This document shows, one piece after another, positions 8,903-17,654 of a DNA stretch of 64,000 nucleotides. A program made the translations under genes and the position numbers. The stretch spans positions 124,001 to 188,000 of the forward strand of contig CANLZY010000001.1 in assembly GCA_947495685.1 (NCBI GenBank), read 5' to 3'. Position 1 is the stretch's first letter, and each line of letters starts with the position of its first letter. Source of the stretch: an uncultured Tropicimonas sp. (GTDB lineage: Bacteria; Pseudomonadota; Alphaproteobacteria; Rhodobacterales; Rhodobacteraceae). The notes under the pieces are model-generated. The model worked only from the letters and a program-made list of their open reading frames with translations, searched no databases and had not been told where the DNA came from.

Positions 8903-10699
8903 ATGTTGATCCGCCTGGTTCTTGCTGTCTGCGTCGCGGTGGTTGCGCTGATGGCCGTTGCTGTCCTGACCGACACCGGGCGAGACCACCTGCGCGGCAT
9001 CAAGGCCGAGCTGCGCTACAGGCTGGCCGTCGTCCGGATGCACGGAGTGCGGTGGCCGCGCGAAACCATGGTTCCGATGCCCGATGGGACCCGGCTTGCG
9101 ACAGATGTCTACCTGCCCGCGATACGGGTCGGGCCGGTCCCGACGGTGCTGATCCGTCTGCCCTATGGCAAGCGGCGCTTTGGCGAGGTGCGCGATTGGG
9201 TGTCCCTTCTGGTGCCACGTGGCTATGCGGTCGTGGCGCAGGACATGCGCGGGCGTTGGCGGTCGGAGGGGGTGTTTGCTCCCTGGCCCAATGCCGCGTC
9301 CGATGGCACCGCGACGCTGGACTGGATTGCCGCACAGGATTGGTCCGATGGTGCCGTTGGAACCGCCGGATGCTCGGCCCTTGGCGAAAGCCAGGTCATT
9401 CTGGCGGCCGCCACCCACCCGGCGCACCGGGCGATGGTGCCGATGGGGGCAGGCGGCGCGATCGGCACGGCGGCCGGGTCGTATGGGTTCTTTGGCCTGT
9501 TCGAGGGTGGCATCCCGACACTGGCCACGGCACTTGGCTGGTTCGCGACCGCTGGCGGCAAGACTCCCGACCAGATGCGATCCGCACCGGTGGATCACGC
9601 AACGGCGCTGCTGACCCTGCCGCTGCGCGACCTCGTTGCCCGGGTGCGCACGGACCCGACCGATTTCGAGTGGCTGCTGGACGGGTTCGAGGATGCGGCG
9701 TTTCATACGACGTCTGGCTATGTGCAAGACACGGATCGGTTCGCCACCCCGGCGCTGATCGTCGACACGTGGTACGACGCTGGCGTGTCGGCGACGTTGG
9801 CGTTGTCCCGGCAGATGCAGGGCGGGGCGCCGGAACAACATGTGCTGATCGGGCCGGGGACCCATTGCGATATGACCGGTCCGTTCAAGGCCGGCCACGT
9901 CGGCGACGTGCCGGTGGCGCCTGATGCAATGCAACCGTTCCAGGAGCTTTATGCCGCCTTTCTGGACCATCACCTGAAGGGCGCGCCGCTGCCAGATCTG
10001 CCACGGTACCGCGTTTTTGCGCTTGGGGCGGATCGTTGGCTGGATCTGGACGCTTGGCCGCCACGACAGGCAGAGTTGCGCCAGTGGGCCCTGTCGCAGG
10101 ACACGCTGGTCCAGGCAGACCCGGACCCGACCGAACGGGGCTTTGTATCCGACCCCACGGATCCTGTGCCGACGCTGGGCGGCGCCTTTTGCTGCACCGG
10201 CGATCCGGATCTGAAGGCCGGGCCGGTGGATCAGAGCCCGATCGAAGCGCGGGCGGATGTTCTGGCGTTCACCTCTCCCGCGATGGACGCGGATATGCTG
10301 CTGGCCGGGTCGATCTCGACCACGCTGCAGGTTTCGGCGGATGTGCTCGACACCGACATCGTGGCCCGACTGACGGACGTCGGGCCAGACGGCAGGTCCA
10401 TCCTGATCCAGGAAGGCGCTCTGCGCCTGCGCTATCGCAACGGGTTCGATCAGCCGGAATTGCTGGTGCCGGACGAGGTCGTGCCGGTCACGATCAGCCT
10501 GCGGGACATCGCCTGGCAGGTGCCAGCCGGACACAGGTTGCGGCTGTTGGTTTCCGGGTCGAGCTTTCCGCGGCTGGCGCGCAACATGAACACCGGCGGC
10601 GTGACGCAGGACGAATCCGTCCCGCGCCCGGCGCGGATCACGGTGCATTCGACCGCGTCGCAGCCATCCGTGTTGCGGGTCCACGTGTTGCCAGAGTAA
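8903..10699 (+). CDS. Membrane-anchored CocE/NonD-family serine hydrolase
   Basis: An alpha/beta-hydrolase of the X-Pro dipeptidyl-peptidase (S15)/cocaine esterase/NonD family, about 598 aa. An N-terminal hydrophobic segment (MLIRLVLAVCVAVVALMAVA) indicates a signal anchor and a periplasmic location. Catalytic positions fit the family: Ser in AGCSALGESQ, Asp in DTWYDAGV and His in GPGTHCDM, followed by the C-terminal jelly-roll (about residues 370-598). The chosen ATG at 8903 starts exactly at the signal anchor; an in-frame ATG at 8882 would add seven residues. It lies directly beside the NRPS and PPTase genes, divergent from the latter. Hydrolysis of an ester or amide in the peptide product (maturation, prodrug cleavage or self-protection) is a reasonable guess, but the substrate is unknown. 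Confidence 0.82.
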   Translation: MLIRLVLAVCVAVVALMAVAVLTDTGRDHLRGIKAELRYRLAVVRMHGVRWPRETMVPMPDGTRLATDVYLPAIRVGPVPTVLIRLPYGKRRFGEVRDWVSLLVPRGYAVVAQDMRGRWRSEGVFAPWPNAASDGTATLDWIAAQDWSDGAVGTAGCSALGESQVILAAATHPAHRAMVPMGAGGAIGTAAGSYGFFGLFEGGIPTLATALGWFATAGGKTPDQMRSAPVDHATALLTLPLRDLVARVRTDPTDFEWLLDGFEDAAFHTTSGYVQDTDRFATPALIVDTWYDAGVSATLALSRQMQGGAPEQHVLIGPGTHCDMTGPFKAGHVGDVPVAPDAMQPFQELYAAFLDHHLKGAPLPDLPRYRVFALGADRWLDLDAWPPRQAELRQWALSQDTLVQADPDPTERGFVSDPTDPVPTLGGAFCCTGDPDLKAGPVDQSPIEARADVLAFTSPAMDADMLLAGSISTTLQVSADVLDTDIVARLTDVGPDGRSILIQEGALRLRYRNGFDQPELLVPDEVVPVTISLRDIAWQVPAGHRLRLLVSGSSFPRLARNMNTGGVTQDESVPRPARITVHSTASQPSVLRVHVLPE

Positions 10700-10714
10700 C
10701 GGGTCGGAGCGGCC

Positions 10715-11926
10715 TCAGCCTGTGGCGGTAACCGGTGCCTCGACACCCAGATCCAGCAATTCCCGCACGATGCCGCGCTGGAAATTGCCCTCGTCAAAGC
10801 CTGCCGCATGTTGCACCAACGCTTTCGGGTCGAGCCGGTCCAGACCCTCGGATTCGAACCGCTGGATCGCTGCCGTCAATCCGTCGATGCTCTGGTCGCG
10901 GAACAGCAGGCCGGTTTCACCGTCGATCACGCTGTCAAGCGCACCGCCACGCCCATAGGCGATGACCGGGCGGCCCGAGGCCATGACCTCGACCGGGATG
11001 ATGCCGAAATCCTCTTCGCCCGGAAAGATCAGCGCCTTGCAGCGGGCCATATGCTGTTTGAGCACGGCAAAGGGCACATGGCCAAGGAAGGTCACGGTGT
11101 CGCCAGCGTTTGCGGCCAGTACCTGCCGGGTCTTGTCCGGCCCGCCGATCACGACCAGTTTCTTGCCCAGCCGCCGACAGGCCTCGACCGCCAGGTCGGG
11201 GCGTTTGTAGGGGGCAAGCTCGCCCGCCCAGAGATAGAAATCGCCAAGGTCCTCTGGCGCGGCCGGGGCAAAATCAGCCACCGCCACGGGCGGGTAGACG
11301 ATGCCGGCATCGCGGCGCCAATACTTGTTGATGCGGGCCGCGACATGGCCGGAATTTGCGACGAACCGGTCCACGCGCGCTGCGCTGGTCACATCCCACT
11401 GGCGCAGCGAATGCGCGATGTGCGGCATCAGCATCCTTGTCAGTCGTCCGGCGCCGTCGCGATAGGTGTGGTACTGGTCCCATAGGTAGCGCATGGGCGA
11501 GTGGCAATAGCACAGGTGTGGCGCTTCGGGCGGCGCGATCACGCCCTTGGCCGGACCACTTTCCGACGAGATCACAAGGTCGTAGCCGGTCAGGTCGATC
11601 TGCTCCAGCGCACGGGGCATGAAGGGCAGGTACTTCTGATAGAACCGGTTGACAAAGGGCAGGTTGGCCACAAAGGTTGTTCGGATCTGATGATCCAGCA
11701 GGGTCTTGCTGAGCTTTTCGGGGGCAACGACATGGGTGTAGATGTCGGCCTGCGGAAACATTCGGCAGAGCGATTCCAGCACCTTTTCGCCGCCGCGCAT
11801 TCCGACCAGCCAATAGTGGATCAGGGCCACCCGCATGTCCTGGGATCGGCGCGGGACACGTGACCGGCTGACCAGTACCGTTTCTGTGGACATCGGCGCC
11901 GGCGGTGTCGTCATGTGATCAGGCAT
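10715..11926 (-). CDS. GT4-family glycosyltransferase (exopolysaccharide)
   Basis: A GT-B fold glycosyltransferase of family 4. The body begins MRVALIHYWLVGMRGGEKVLE, and the C-terminal donor half carries the family Glu motif GEEDFGIIPVEVMASGRPVIAYG. It should add a sugar to a lipid-linked repeat unit on the cytoplasmic membrane face. The ATG at 11926 overlaps the stop of the upstream kinase gene by 8 bp, which suggests translational coupling and justifies the longer start; ATG 11914 (MTTPP) and the internal MRVALIH are alternatives. Sugar and linkage cannot be read from the sequence. The gene converges on the hydrolase gene with a 15-bp gap. Confidence 0.88.
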   Translation of the reverse strand: MPDHMTTPPAPMSTETVLVSRSRVPRRSQDMRVALIHYWLVGMRGGEKVLESLCRMFPQADIYTHVVAPEKLSKTLLDHQIRTTFVANLPFVNRFYQKYLPFMPRALEQIDLTGYDLVISSESGPAKGVIAPPEAPHLCYCHSPMRYLWDQYHTYRDGAGRLTRMLMPHIAHSLRQWDVTSAARVDRFVANSGHVAARINKYWRRDAGIVYPPVAVADFAPAAPEDLGDFYLWAGELAPYKRPDLAVEACRRLGKKLVVIGGPDKTRQVLAANAGDTVTFLGHVPFAVLKQHMARCKALIFPGEEDFGIIPVEVMASGRPVIAYGRGGALDSVIDGETGLLFRDQSIDGLTAAIQRFESEGLDRLDPKALVQHAAGFDEGNFQRGIVRELLDLGVEAPVTATG

Positions 11927-14096
11927 CGTACGCGTAACCTTCGATGTTGGGATCGTCCGACGATTTGCTGGGATCGACCATTGTCATCGCGGTGCCGGTC
12001 ACGTCCAGACGCATTTCGTCCAGTGCCGCCAGCCCCGAAGAGACCGCGCGGCGCGGCGTGCTGTTCCAACGCACCAACAGAACCCGCGTATCCACCACCT
12101 GTGCCAGAACAAGGGCGTCGGACACCGCCAGCAGCGCCGGCGCATCGACCAGAACCACATCGTAGACCCGCTTCAGATCCTCGATCATCGGCGCAAGGAT
12201 CGGCACCGACAGGCGGTCGGCGACATCCGGGTGCGACCCGGTCGCGGCCAGGAAGTCGAAACCGAAATCGGGATCGGAGTAGACCGCGTCGGAAAGGGCG
12301 CAGTTGCCCCGGATGAAGTCCGCCAGGTCAAGGTCGATGTCCCAGCCGAACGATTTTTGCATGGTCGAGCGGCGCAGGTCGCAATCGACCACGATCACCG
12401 ACTTTCCGGCCATTGCCGACATCTGGGCCAACGCCAGCGTCGTCGTCGTCTTGCCCTCGCCCGGAGCGTTGGACAGCAGCATGATGGCGCGCGACTGGTC
12501 CTTGCCGTCGCGCATCAGCAGCGAGGTCCTTAGGTGCCGGATGCGTTCGCCGTACAGGCTGTAGGGATTTTCGGCCAGCCAACGGGTCGCCGCCATCAGG
12601 CCCTTCTTGCTCTGACCATGGTTCGGAATGGCGGCCAGCATCGCCAACCCGGTTTCGGACTCCAGTTCGCGGGTCGAGCGGAAGGTCTGCGCCGTCATCT
12701 CGAAGAAGAAGATCACGCCAAGCCCAAGCGCGCCGCCCAACATTCCGCCAAGCGCGCCCATCAACTTTGGCCGCGGGGCCGACGGCGCGCCGGGGATGGT
12801 CGCCTTTTCGATCAGCTTGGCGTCGGGTTCCTGCAACTGCTCCTGGGTGCGGGTTTCGGTCAGCCGCGACAGCAGGGATTCGTAGTTGCCACGGGCGGCC
12901 GCAGCCTCGCGTTCAAGCTGGCGAACGCCCAGAGAGTTCTGCGAGATCGACTGGATACGCTCCTCCAGGGTCGAAATACCCTCCTGCAAGGTCGTTTCAC
13001 GGATCTGCGCGATTTCCAGCTCGTTTCGGCTGACATCGATGATCCGCTGGACCTCGGATTCAACATCGCCATCCAACCGCGCCATCTTGGCCTTCAGGCG
13101 GACACGTTCGACGTGATCCTCGTCATAGCGTTCGGCCCAGTTGTCGTCCTGCCGGACCAGTTCGATCCGTTCCGTGGTCAATTGTTCGATCAGAGGGGAC
13201 GTGACGATCTTGGCCACGGCAACATCGCCGCCGGTTTCCTGGACGCTGCGCAATTGTTCGTAGCGGGCCTGAGAGGTGGCGCGGTCGGCGCGGGCCTCGA
13301 TCAGTTGCCCGGCAAGGTTGGCCAGTTGCTGGGTGGCGGTGTCCAGTGTGCTGCCGTCCGCCACAAGGCTCTTGGCGCGATACGTGGCCACGGCGGTCTC
13401 CGCGGTCTCGACCTCGCCGCGCAACTCGGCCACCCGGGCTTCCAGCCAGTTGGTTGCCCGGCGCGCGGTGTCCCTGCGCCCGGTGATCTGCCCGCCGATA
13501 TAGGTGTTCACGACGCCGTTGGCGATGTCGGCGGCCATCACCGGATCGCCGTTCTCGACTCGCACGCCGATGACGTAGCTTTCGCCCTCGCGATAGACGG
13601 ACAGGTCCTTTCGAATTCGCCAGACAAGCTCCTGCATGCGGTTGGCCTCGGCGCGGGCAATGGAGTCGGCGTTTCCGCTGGCGGCGGCATCATTGACCGA
13701 GGCAAAGGCCTCGGGCGCCATTTCCGCGAACCGGTCGATGCCCATCGATGTGATGACCTGTTCGATCAACACGTTGGAGCGCAGCACGGCTGCCTCGCCG
13801 TTGACCACCTGTTCGGACAGGTCCAGATCCTGCACGACCTCGTCGTTGGTGATGATCTGGGCCTTGCGCGGGTCCAGCATGACCTTGGCGAGGGCCGAGT
13901 AAGTCGGGGTGATCATGCCGACGGCAAGCCACGTGATGACTGCCATGCCGATGGCACAGGCCGCCAGGATCCAGCGATAGCGCCATATCGTCCGGACCAG
14001 CCCGCGCAGGTCGACGGAATCGGCATCCTCGGGATGGTGGCGATGCTTGGCGCGCGAAAACGGTCTCAGGTCGGCTGGCATGACTCTGCTGTTCAT
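11919..14096 (-). CDS. Wzc/ExoP-type chain-length regulator and tyrosine autokinase
   Basis: A 725-aa fusion of a Wzz-like periplasmic domain and a cytoplasmic BY-kinase. The first membrane segment is at about residues 38-60 (WRYRWILAACAIGMAVITW). A long coiled-coil periplasmic part follows, then a second membrane segment near 450-475. The kinase has Walker A (NAPGEGKTTTTLA), Walker A' (VIVVDCDLRRSTM) and Walker B (VVLVDAPALL). Such proteins control polymer length and export through cycles of Tyr autophosphorylation. The C-terminal tail is short, ending EGYAYDA with only two tyrosines instead of the usual tyrosine cluster. GGAG lies about 10 nt before the ATG. It is followed directly by the GT4 gene. 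No Wza-type channel or Wzx flippase is in the window. Confidence 0.92.
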   Translation of the reverse strand: MNSRVMPADLRPFSRAKHRHHPEDADSVDLRGLVRTIWRYRWILAACAIGMAVITWLAVGMITPTYSALAKVMLDPRKAQIITNDEVVQDLDLSEQVVNGEAAVLRSNVLIEQVITSMGIDRFAEMAPEAFASVNDAAASGNADSIARAEANRMQELVWRIRKDLSVYREGESYVIGVRVENGDPVMAADIANGVVNTYIGGQITGRRDTARRATNWLEARVAELRGEVETAETAVATYRAKSLVADGSTLDTATQQLANLAGQLIEARADRATSQARYEQLRSVQETGGDVAVAKIVTSPLIEQLTTERIELVRQDDNWAERYDEDHVERVRLKAKMARLDGDVESEVQRIIDVSRNELEIAQIRETTLQEGISTLEERIQSISQNSLGVRQLEREAAAARGNYESLLSRLTETRTQEQLQEPDAKLIEKATIPGAPSAPRPKLMGALGGMLGGALGLGVIFFFEMTAQTFRSTRELESETGLAMLAAIPNHGQSKKGLMAATRWLAENPYSLYGERIRHLRTSLLMRDGKDQSRAIMLLSNAPGEGKTTTTLALAQMSAMAGKSVIVVDCDLRRSTMQKSFGWDIDLDLADFIRGNCALSDAVYSDPDFGFDFLAATGSHPDVADRLSVPILAPMIEDLKRVYDVVLVDAPALLAVSDALVLAQVVDTRVLLVRWNSTPRRAVSSGLAALDEMRLDVTGTAMTMVDPSKSSDDPNIEGYAYDA

Positions 14097-14335
14097 TTCC
14101 GATGTTCTCCCAGCAGAAGCCGGGCAGGGGACAGGGACGCTCTGTCGTGCGCTCCGGCCGAAACGCCGGAGAGACTCTGGAGGTTGACCGTCGAAATACG
14201 ACGTGACCGCCCGATATCAAAGATGAGTCGCATACCACCTGTCCCACTCGAAAAGACACCGACTGACCGTTTACACGATCCACGGAGCGCACCCACCTAT
14301 GCCAGAGTGACATGGCGGGAATTAAAGTCAAATAA

Positions 14336-14356
14336 TGCAAAAACTGTGGCAGTTTG
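14336..14356 (-). terminator. Possible weak terminator after the Wzy-like gene
   Basis: On the minus strand AAACTG-CCA-CAGTTT forms a 6-bp stem followed by a short T run (AGTTTTTGC). It lies about 38 bp past the stop of the membrane protein gene and before the autokinase gene. The rest of 14097-14393 shows no gene and probably holds the promoter of the autokinase-GT4 pair. Confidence 0.35.
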
Positions 14357-14393
14357 CCCTGTCATACCGGGAACAATGCAATCGAGTGCCGGG

Positions 14394-15824
14394 TTATTGT
14401 GTATCGACCTGAGGCAATGGGTCGGCCTCCGCATTCCTGGCTGCAACCGATTCGAGCACCGCGCCCCGTGACATTCCTGCCGCCAGCCCCGCCATGGCAA
14501 AGAAGAAGATTCCAAGATCGGGCGTGGCATGGGTCAGCATTGCCGACATGAACAGGGCGACGCAGCCAGCCTTGAGGCCCTGCAAGGTCGCCTTGCGATC
14601 TTCCGGAGCGCGCGGGATAGGCAAGCGCAGCAAGGAGGCCATGAAAGCGAGGTACAGGCCGGTACCGATGATGCCGATGCTGCCAAGGCAGGTCAGCAGC
14701 CAGTTCGACGCCCGAATACTGCCAAGCCCCGCGCCCATCAGCCGTGTGTCGGTGAAATTGGTCCAGGCCTGCGCGTTCCAGCTCATCCGCTCGACGCCGG
14801 AATCGGTGCCCAGCTTGTCGAACAAGGCCCGGTCCAGATAGGCGGTGACCGGGTCCACCAGTTGATAGCTGGCAAACAGCACCACCATCGCGACCCAGGT
14901 CAACAACCCGAGCGTCGCCGCGATCGAGACGGACCTCCGCCGCGCGGTCCGACGCAGGTTGGCCACCAGGTGAAAGGCCGCGAGCGTCATCACGAACACC
15001 ACCGCCGCGACGTAGGCCGAAGACGAGGTCGAACGCAGCAGCAGGATCGTCGTTGCCACCAACATCCAGGCGGCGCGGCGTGATCCGGGCGAGGCGATCC
15101 ACATCTGAAGCCAGAACCCGAACAGCCCCAGCGTGTAGAACCCGAAGGAGGAAGCCTCGGGGAAACCGCCGATCATGCGTTTCAGGCCGACCATGCGCAC
15201 ATCGACCAGCATGGCGTAGTTGGCCGTGCGCAGCGGGTCCATCAGCTCCTTCATCCCGGCGGCAAAGGTCACGACATCCAGCCAGCCAAGGGTAAAGTTG
15301 ATGACGGTCGCGATCGTCATCGCCCGCAGCACGATGTGGTGGTCCGGCCGTCCACGCATCAGGGTTGCGAGCGCATAGAAGGTCAGAAAGCCCAGCACCA
15401 TCCGGAACAACTGGGTTATGTTTCCGGTTGTCGGGCGCAGCGGCAACGAAACAATGCCGCTCTGGTTGTCGGTGCGCGACAGGCCAAAGACCTCGGTCTG
15501 GCCCGCGAACAGGCGCGGCAGGAACATCGCCGCGATAAAGCAGGACAGCGCCAGCAACAGCAGGAACGATCCAGGTTGAAAGGGGCGCATCGTGCCGACA
15601 ATCCGTTCGCCGCCCTTGGGCATCATCAGGACCAGCGCGAACAGGGTCAGCGTGCCCATGTCCATCACGCCGATGGTGGCACCGCCCACGGCTGGCAGGT
15701 TGAAGGCAGCCGCTGCGCCAAACGGGGTCAGGGCGAAGAAGACCGGGATCGCGCCGTGCGGTCCTCGCAGAACCATCGCGAGCATCGCCGCCAGGGCAAG
15801 AAAGGTACTGGGAACGATTTCCAT
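14394..15824 (-). CDS. Wzy/O-antigen-ligase-like polysaccharide polymerase
   Basis: A 476-aa multi-pass membrane protein with about ten to twelve hydrophobic helices beginning at MEIVPSTFLALAAMLAMVL. A large polar loop before the C-terminal helices (DKLGTDSGVERMSWNAQAW) contains the Arg-rich type of signature seen in Wzy/WaaL proteins. The neighbours (autokinase, glycosyltransferases, pyruvyl transferase) point to polymerization of exopolysaccharide repeat units at the periplasmic face. The sequence of such proteins diverges strongly, so the family call rests on topology and context. No strong ribosome site precedes the ATG. The gene is transcribed away from the secreted hydrolase across a 138-bp divergent spacer. 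Confidence 0.78.
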   Translation of the reverse strand: MEIVPSTFLALAAMLAMVLRGPHGAIPVFFALTPFGAAAAFNLPAVGGATIGVMDMGTLTLFALVLMMPKGGERIVGTMRPFQPGSFLLLLALSCFIAAMFLPRLFAGQTEVFGLSRTDNQSGIVSLPLRPTTGNITQLFRMVLGFLTFYALATLMRGRPDHHIVLRAMTIATVINFTLGWLDVVTFAAGMKELMDPLRTANYAMLVDVRMVGLKRMIGGFPEASSFGFYTLGLFGFWLQMWIASPGSRRAAWMLVATTILLLRSTSSSAYVAAVVFVMTLAAFHLVANLRRTARRRSVSIAATLGLLTWVAMVVLFASYQLVDPVTAYLDRALFDKLGTDSGVERMSWNAQAWTNFTDTRLMGAGLGSIRASNWLLTCLGSIGIIGTGLYLAFMASLLRLPIPRAPEDRKATLQGLKAGCVALFMSAMLTHATPDLGIFFFAMAGLAAGMSRGAVLESVAARNAEADPLPQVDTQ

Positions 15825-15962
15825 TGGGTGTCGGTGTCTGCCCGCGCTGTCGGTTTCGGTTACAATAGGTGGCCGCCGCCGGATTGGCGAGGTCGCCTGC
15901 TTGCGGTCTGTCTGTTGCTGCTGCACGGTTGCCGCACCATTTGGGCGAAAGAGAGGCCAATC

Positions 15963-17654
15963 ATGCGCAACATTCCGAGAGGCCTGCTGATTGTTGCGGC
16001 GTTGTCCTGTGCTGGTGACGCGTCGGCGCAGGATTGGTTGCGCGGACCGCTGCTGGCCGCCGCGTCCAACTTTGGCCAGGGCGCGCAACCACGCATGTTC
16101 GAGGCCGCGCGCGCAGCCGGGATCAGCGATTTTCGCGATGCGGTCTATTGGGCGGGTACGGATGACGGCTCGGGGCAGTTCACATTTGACCAGCCAACGA
16201 CGACCTGGCCAGATGCGCTCGAGCCCGCTGGCGCCTGGGCGAGCCTGACCGTCAACAATGGTCACCCGGCCTATGACGGCGGCGCAACGCCCCATACCGA
16301 CGCCGGCGTTGCAGGGTTCGCGGCCCATGCTGCCGCGCTGACGGGCCGCTTCCCGGCCATACATGCGATCGAGGTCGGCAACGAATTCAATGGCGGCAAT
16401 TTCGTTTCGGGGCCGGTCAAGCAAGCCGGGCGTGACGGAAGGGCGGCGGCCTATGTGGCGCTGTTGCGGGCAACCCATGACGCGGTGAAGGCCTCGTCGC
16501 CGGGGGTGCTGATCCTTGGCGGCGGCGTGCATTCTATCCCGGTCGGGTACCTGGCCGAGGTCGCGGCCCTTGGTGGGGCCGACCTGATGGATGCGCTGGT
16601 GATCCACCCCTATTCGACGCCCCCCTGGCAGTTGACCACGCAGGTCGAGGTGCTGCGGCGCGACCCGGCCTGGGCGGCCATGCCGCTTGAAGTGACGGAA
16701 TTCGGTGATCTGAGCGCGCGCACCGCAGCCGGGCACATGCTCGCGGCTTATTGCCAGATGGCGTTATCCGGGGTGACGCGGGCGGTATGGTACCCGTTGA
16801 ATGAGCGCGGCGACGGTTGGGTGCCACTGATCGACAAGCGCGAAAAGCTGACGTCGGCGGGGCGGGCCTATCGCCTGATTGCCGCACAGTTGGAGGGGCA
16901 GTCTGTGCGCGATGTGTCGCCCGATCCGTTCACCCGGGCCTGCCTGTTTGGCGAGGATCGCCTGGTGATCTGGGGGGCACCGCGACAGCTTGATCTGTCC
17001 GGCGGCAGGCTGGATGCGCAGGACGCAGAAGGCATGGCGCTCGACGCGGGGCCAGTGGTTCTGGACTGGGAGACGCCGGTTCTGATCCTGTCGCGGGATG
17101 GACCGCTTGATCCGGCGATGCTCGCGCTTGCCCCGCAACGGCTGCTGGCGGACAGCCGGCTTCAGTACACCTATCCAATGCCGGGGCAGGACCAGGCCAA
17201 GGACGACGGGTTCGACCGGTTTGTCCGCAGCAACGCCGGGGATCGACCGTTGATCACGCGACCGGGGCAGGAGCGGGATGGCGTGCCGTGGGTTCCCTAT
17301 CGCGCCGCGAGGAACGACCCGATGGTTCGGTTGACCGCCGATACCCTTCTGCCCGGTGGAACCGGCGCGGCCCCGGCCGAGATCGTGCATCGTTACCGGG
17401 CAGACACGACAGGTCCGGTCGATTTGCAGATCGAGATCACGCCAGCCGACCGCAGCGAGGATGGGGTCAGCGTTGTCCTGCTGCACAACAGCACGGAATT
17501 GGCCCGGGAGACTGTCACCGACCGTTTGCAGATCGAGCGCGCCGGAATGAAGCTTGCCGAAGGTGACACGTTGGAGGTCGTCGTCGGACCGAACCAGACC
17601 GCCAGGGGCGACGTGACCGACTATCGTATCAGGATCTGGCGCGCGGCGGAGTAG
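15963..17654 (+). CDS. Secreted clan-A-type glycoside hydrolase
   Basis: A 563-aa exported protein. A signal peptide (MRNIPRGLLIVAALSCAGD, cleavage after ASA before QDW) precedes a TIM-barrel-like domain with two expected catalytic carboxylates: an acid/base Glu in IEVGNEFNGG and a nucleophile Glu in LEVTEFGD. This Asn-Glu/Glu arrangement is typical of GH clan A (GH5/GH39-like). The C-terminal 200 residues look beta-rich and may bind carbohydrate. GAGAGG sits 7 nt upstream of ATG 15963, which was chosen over longer in-frame starts. In EPS loci such enzymes trim or release the polymer. Its last 26 bp overlap the end of the convergent pyruvyl transferase gene. Confidence 0.8.
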   Translation: MRNIPRGLLIVAALSCAGDASAQDWLRGPLLAAASNFGQGAQPRMFEAARAAGISDFRDAVYWAGTDDGSGQFTFDQPTTTWPDALEPAGAWASLTVNNGHPAYDGGATPHTDAGVAGFAAHAAALTGRFPAIHAIEVGNEFNGGNFVSGPVKQAGRDGRAAAYVALLRATHDAVKASSPGVLILGGGVHSIPVGYLAEVAALGGADLMDALVIHPYSTPPWQLTTQVEVLRRDPAWAAMPLEVTEFGDLSARTAAGHMLAAYCQMALSGVTRAVWYPLNERGDGWVPLIDKREKLTSAGRAYRLIAAQLEGQSVRDVSPDPFTRACLFGEDRLVIWGAPRQLDLSGGRLDAQDAEGMALDAGPVVLDWETPVLILSRDGPLDPAMLALAPQRLLADSRLQYTYPMPGQDQAKDDGFDRFVRSNAGDRPLITRPGQERDGVPWVPYRAARNDPMVRLTADTLLPGGTGAAPAEIVHRYRADTTGPVDLQIEITPADRSEDGVSVVLLHNSTELARETVTDRLQIERAGMKLAEGDTLEVVVGPNQTARGDVTDYRIRIWRAAE

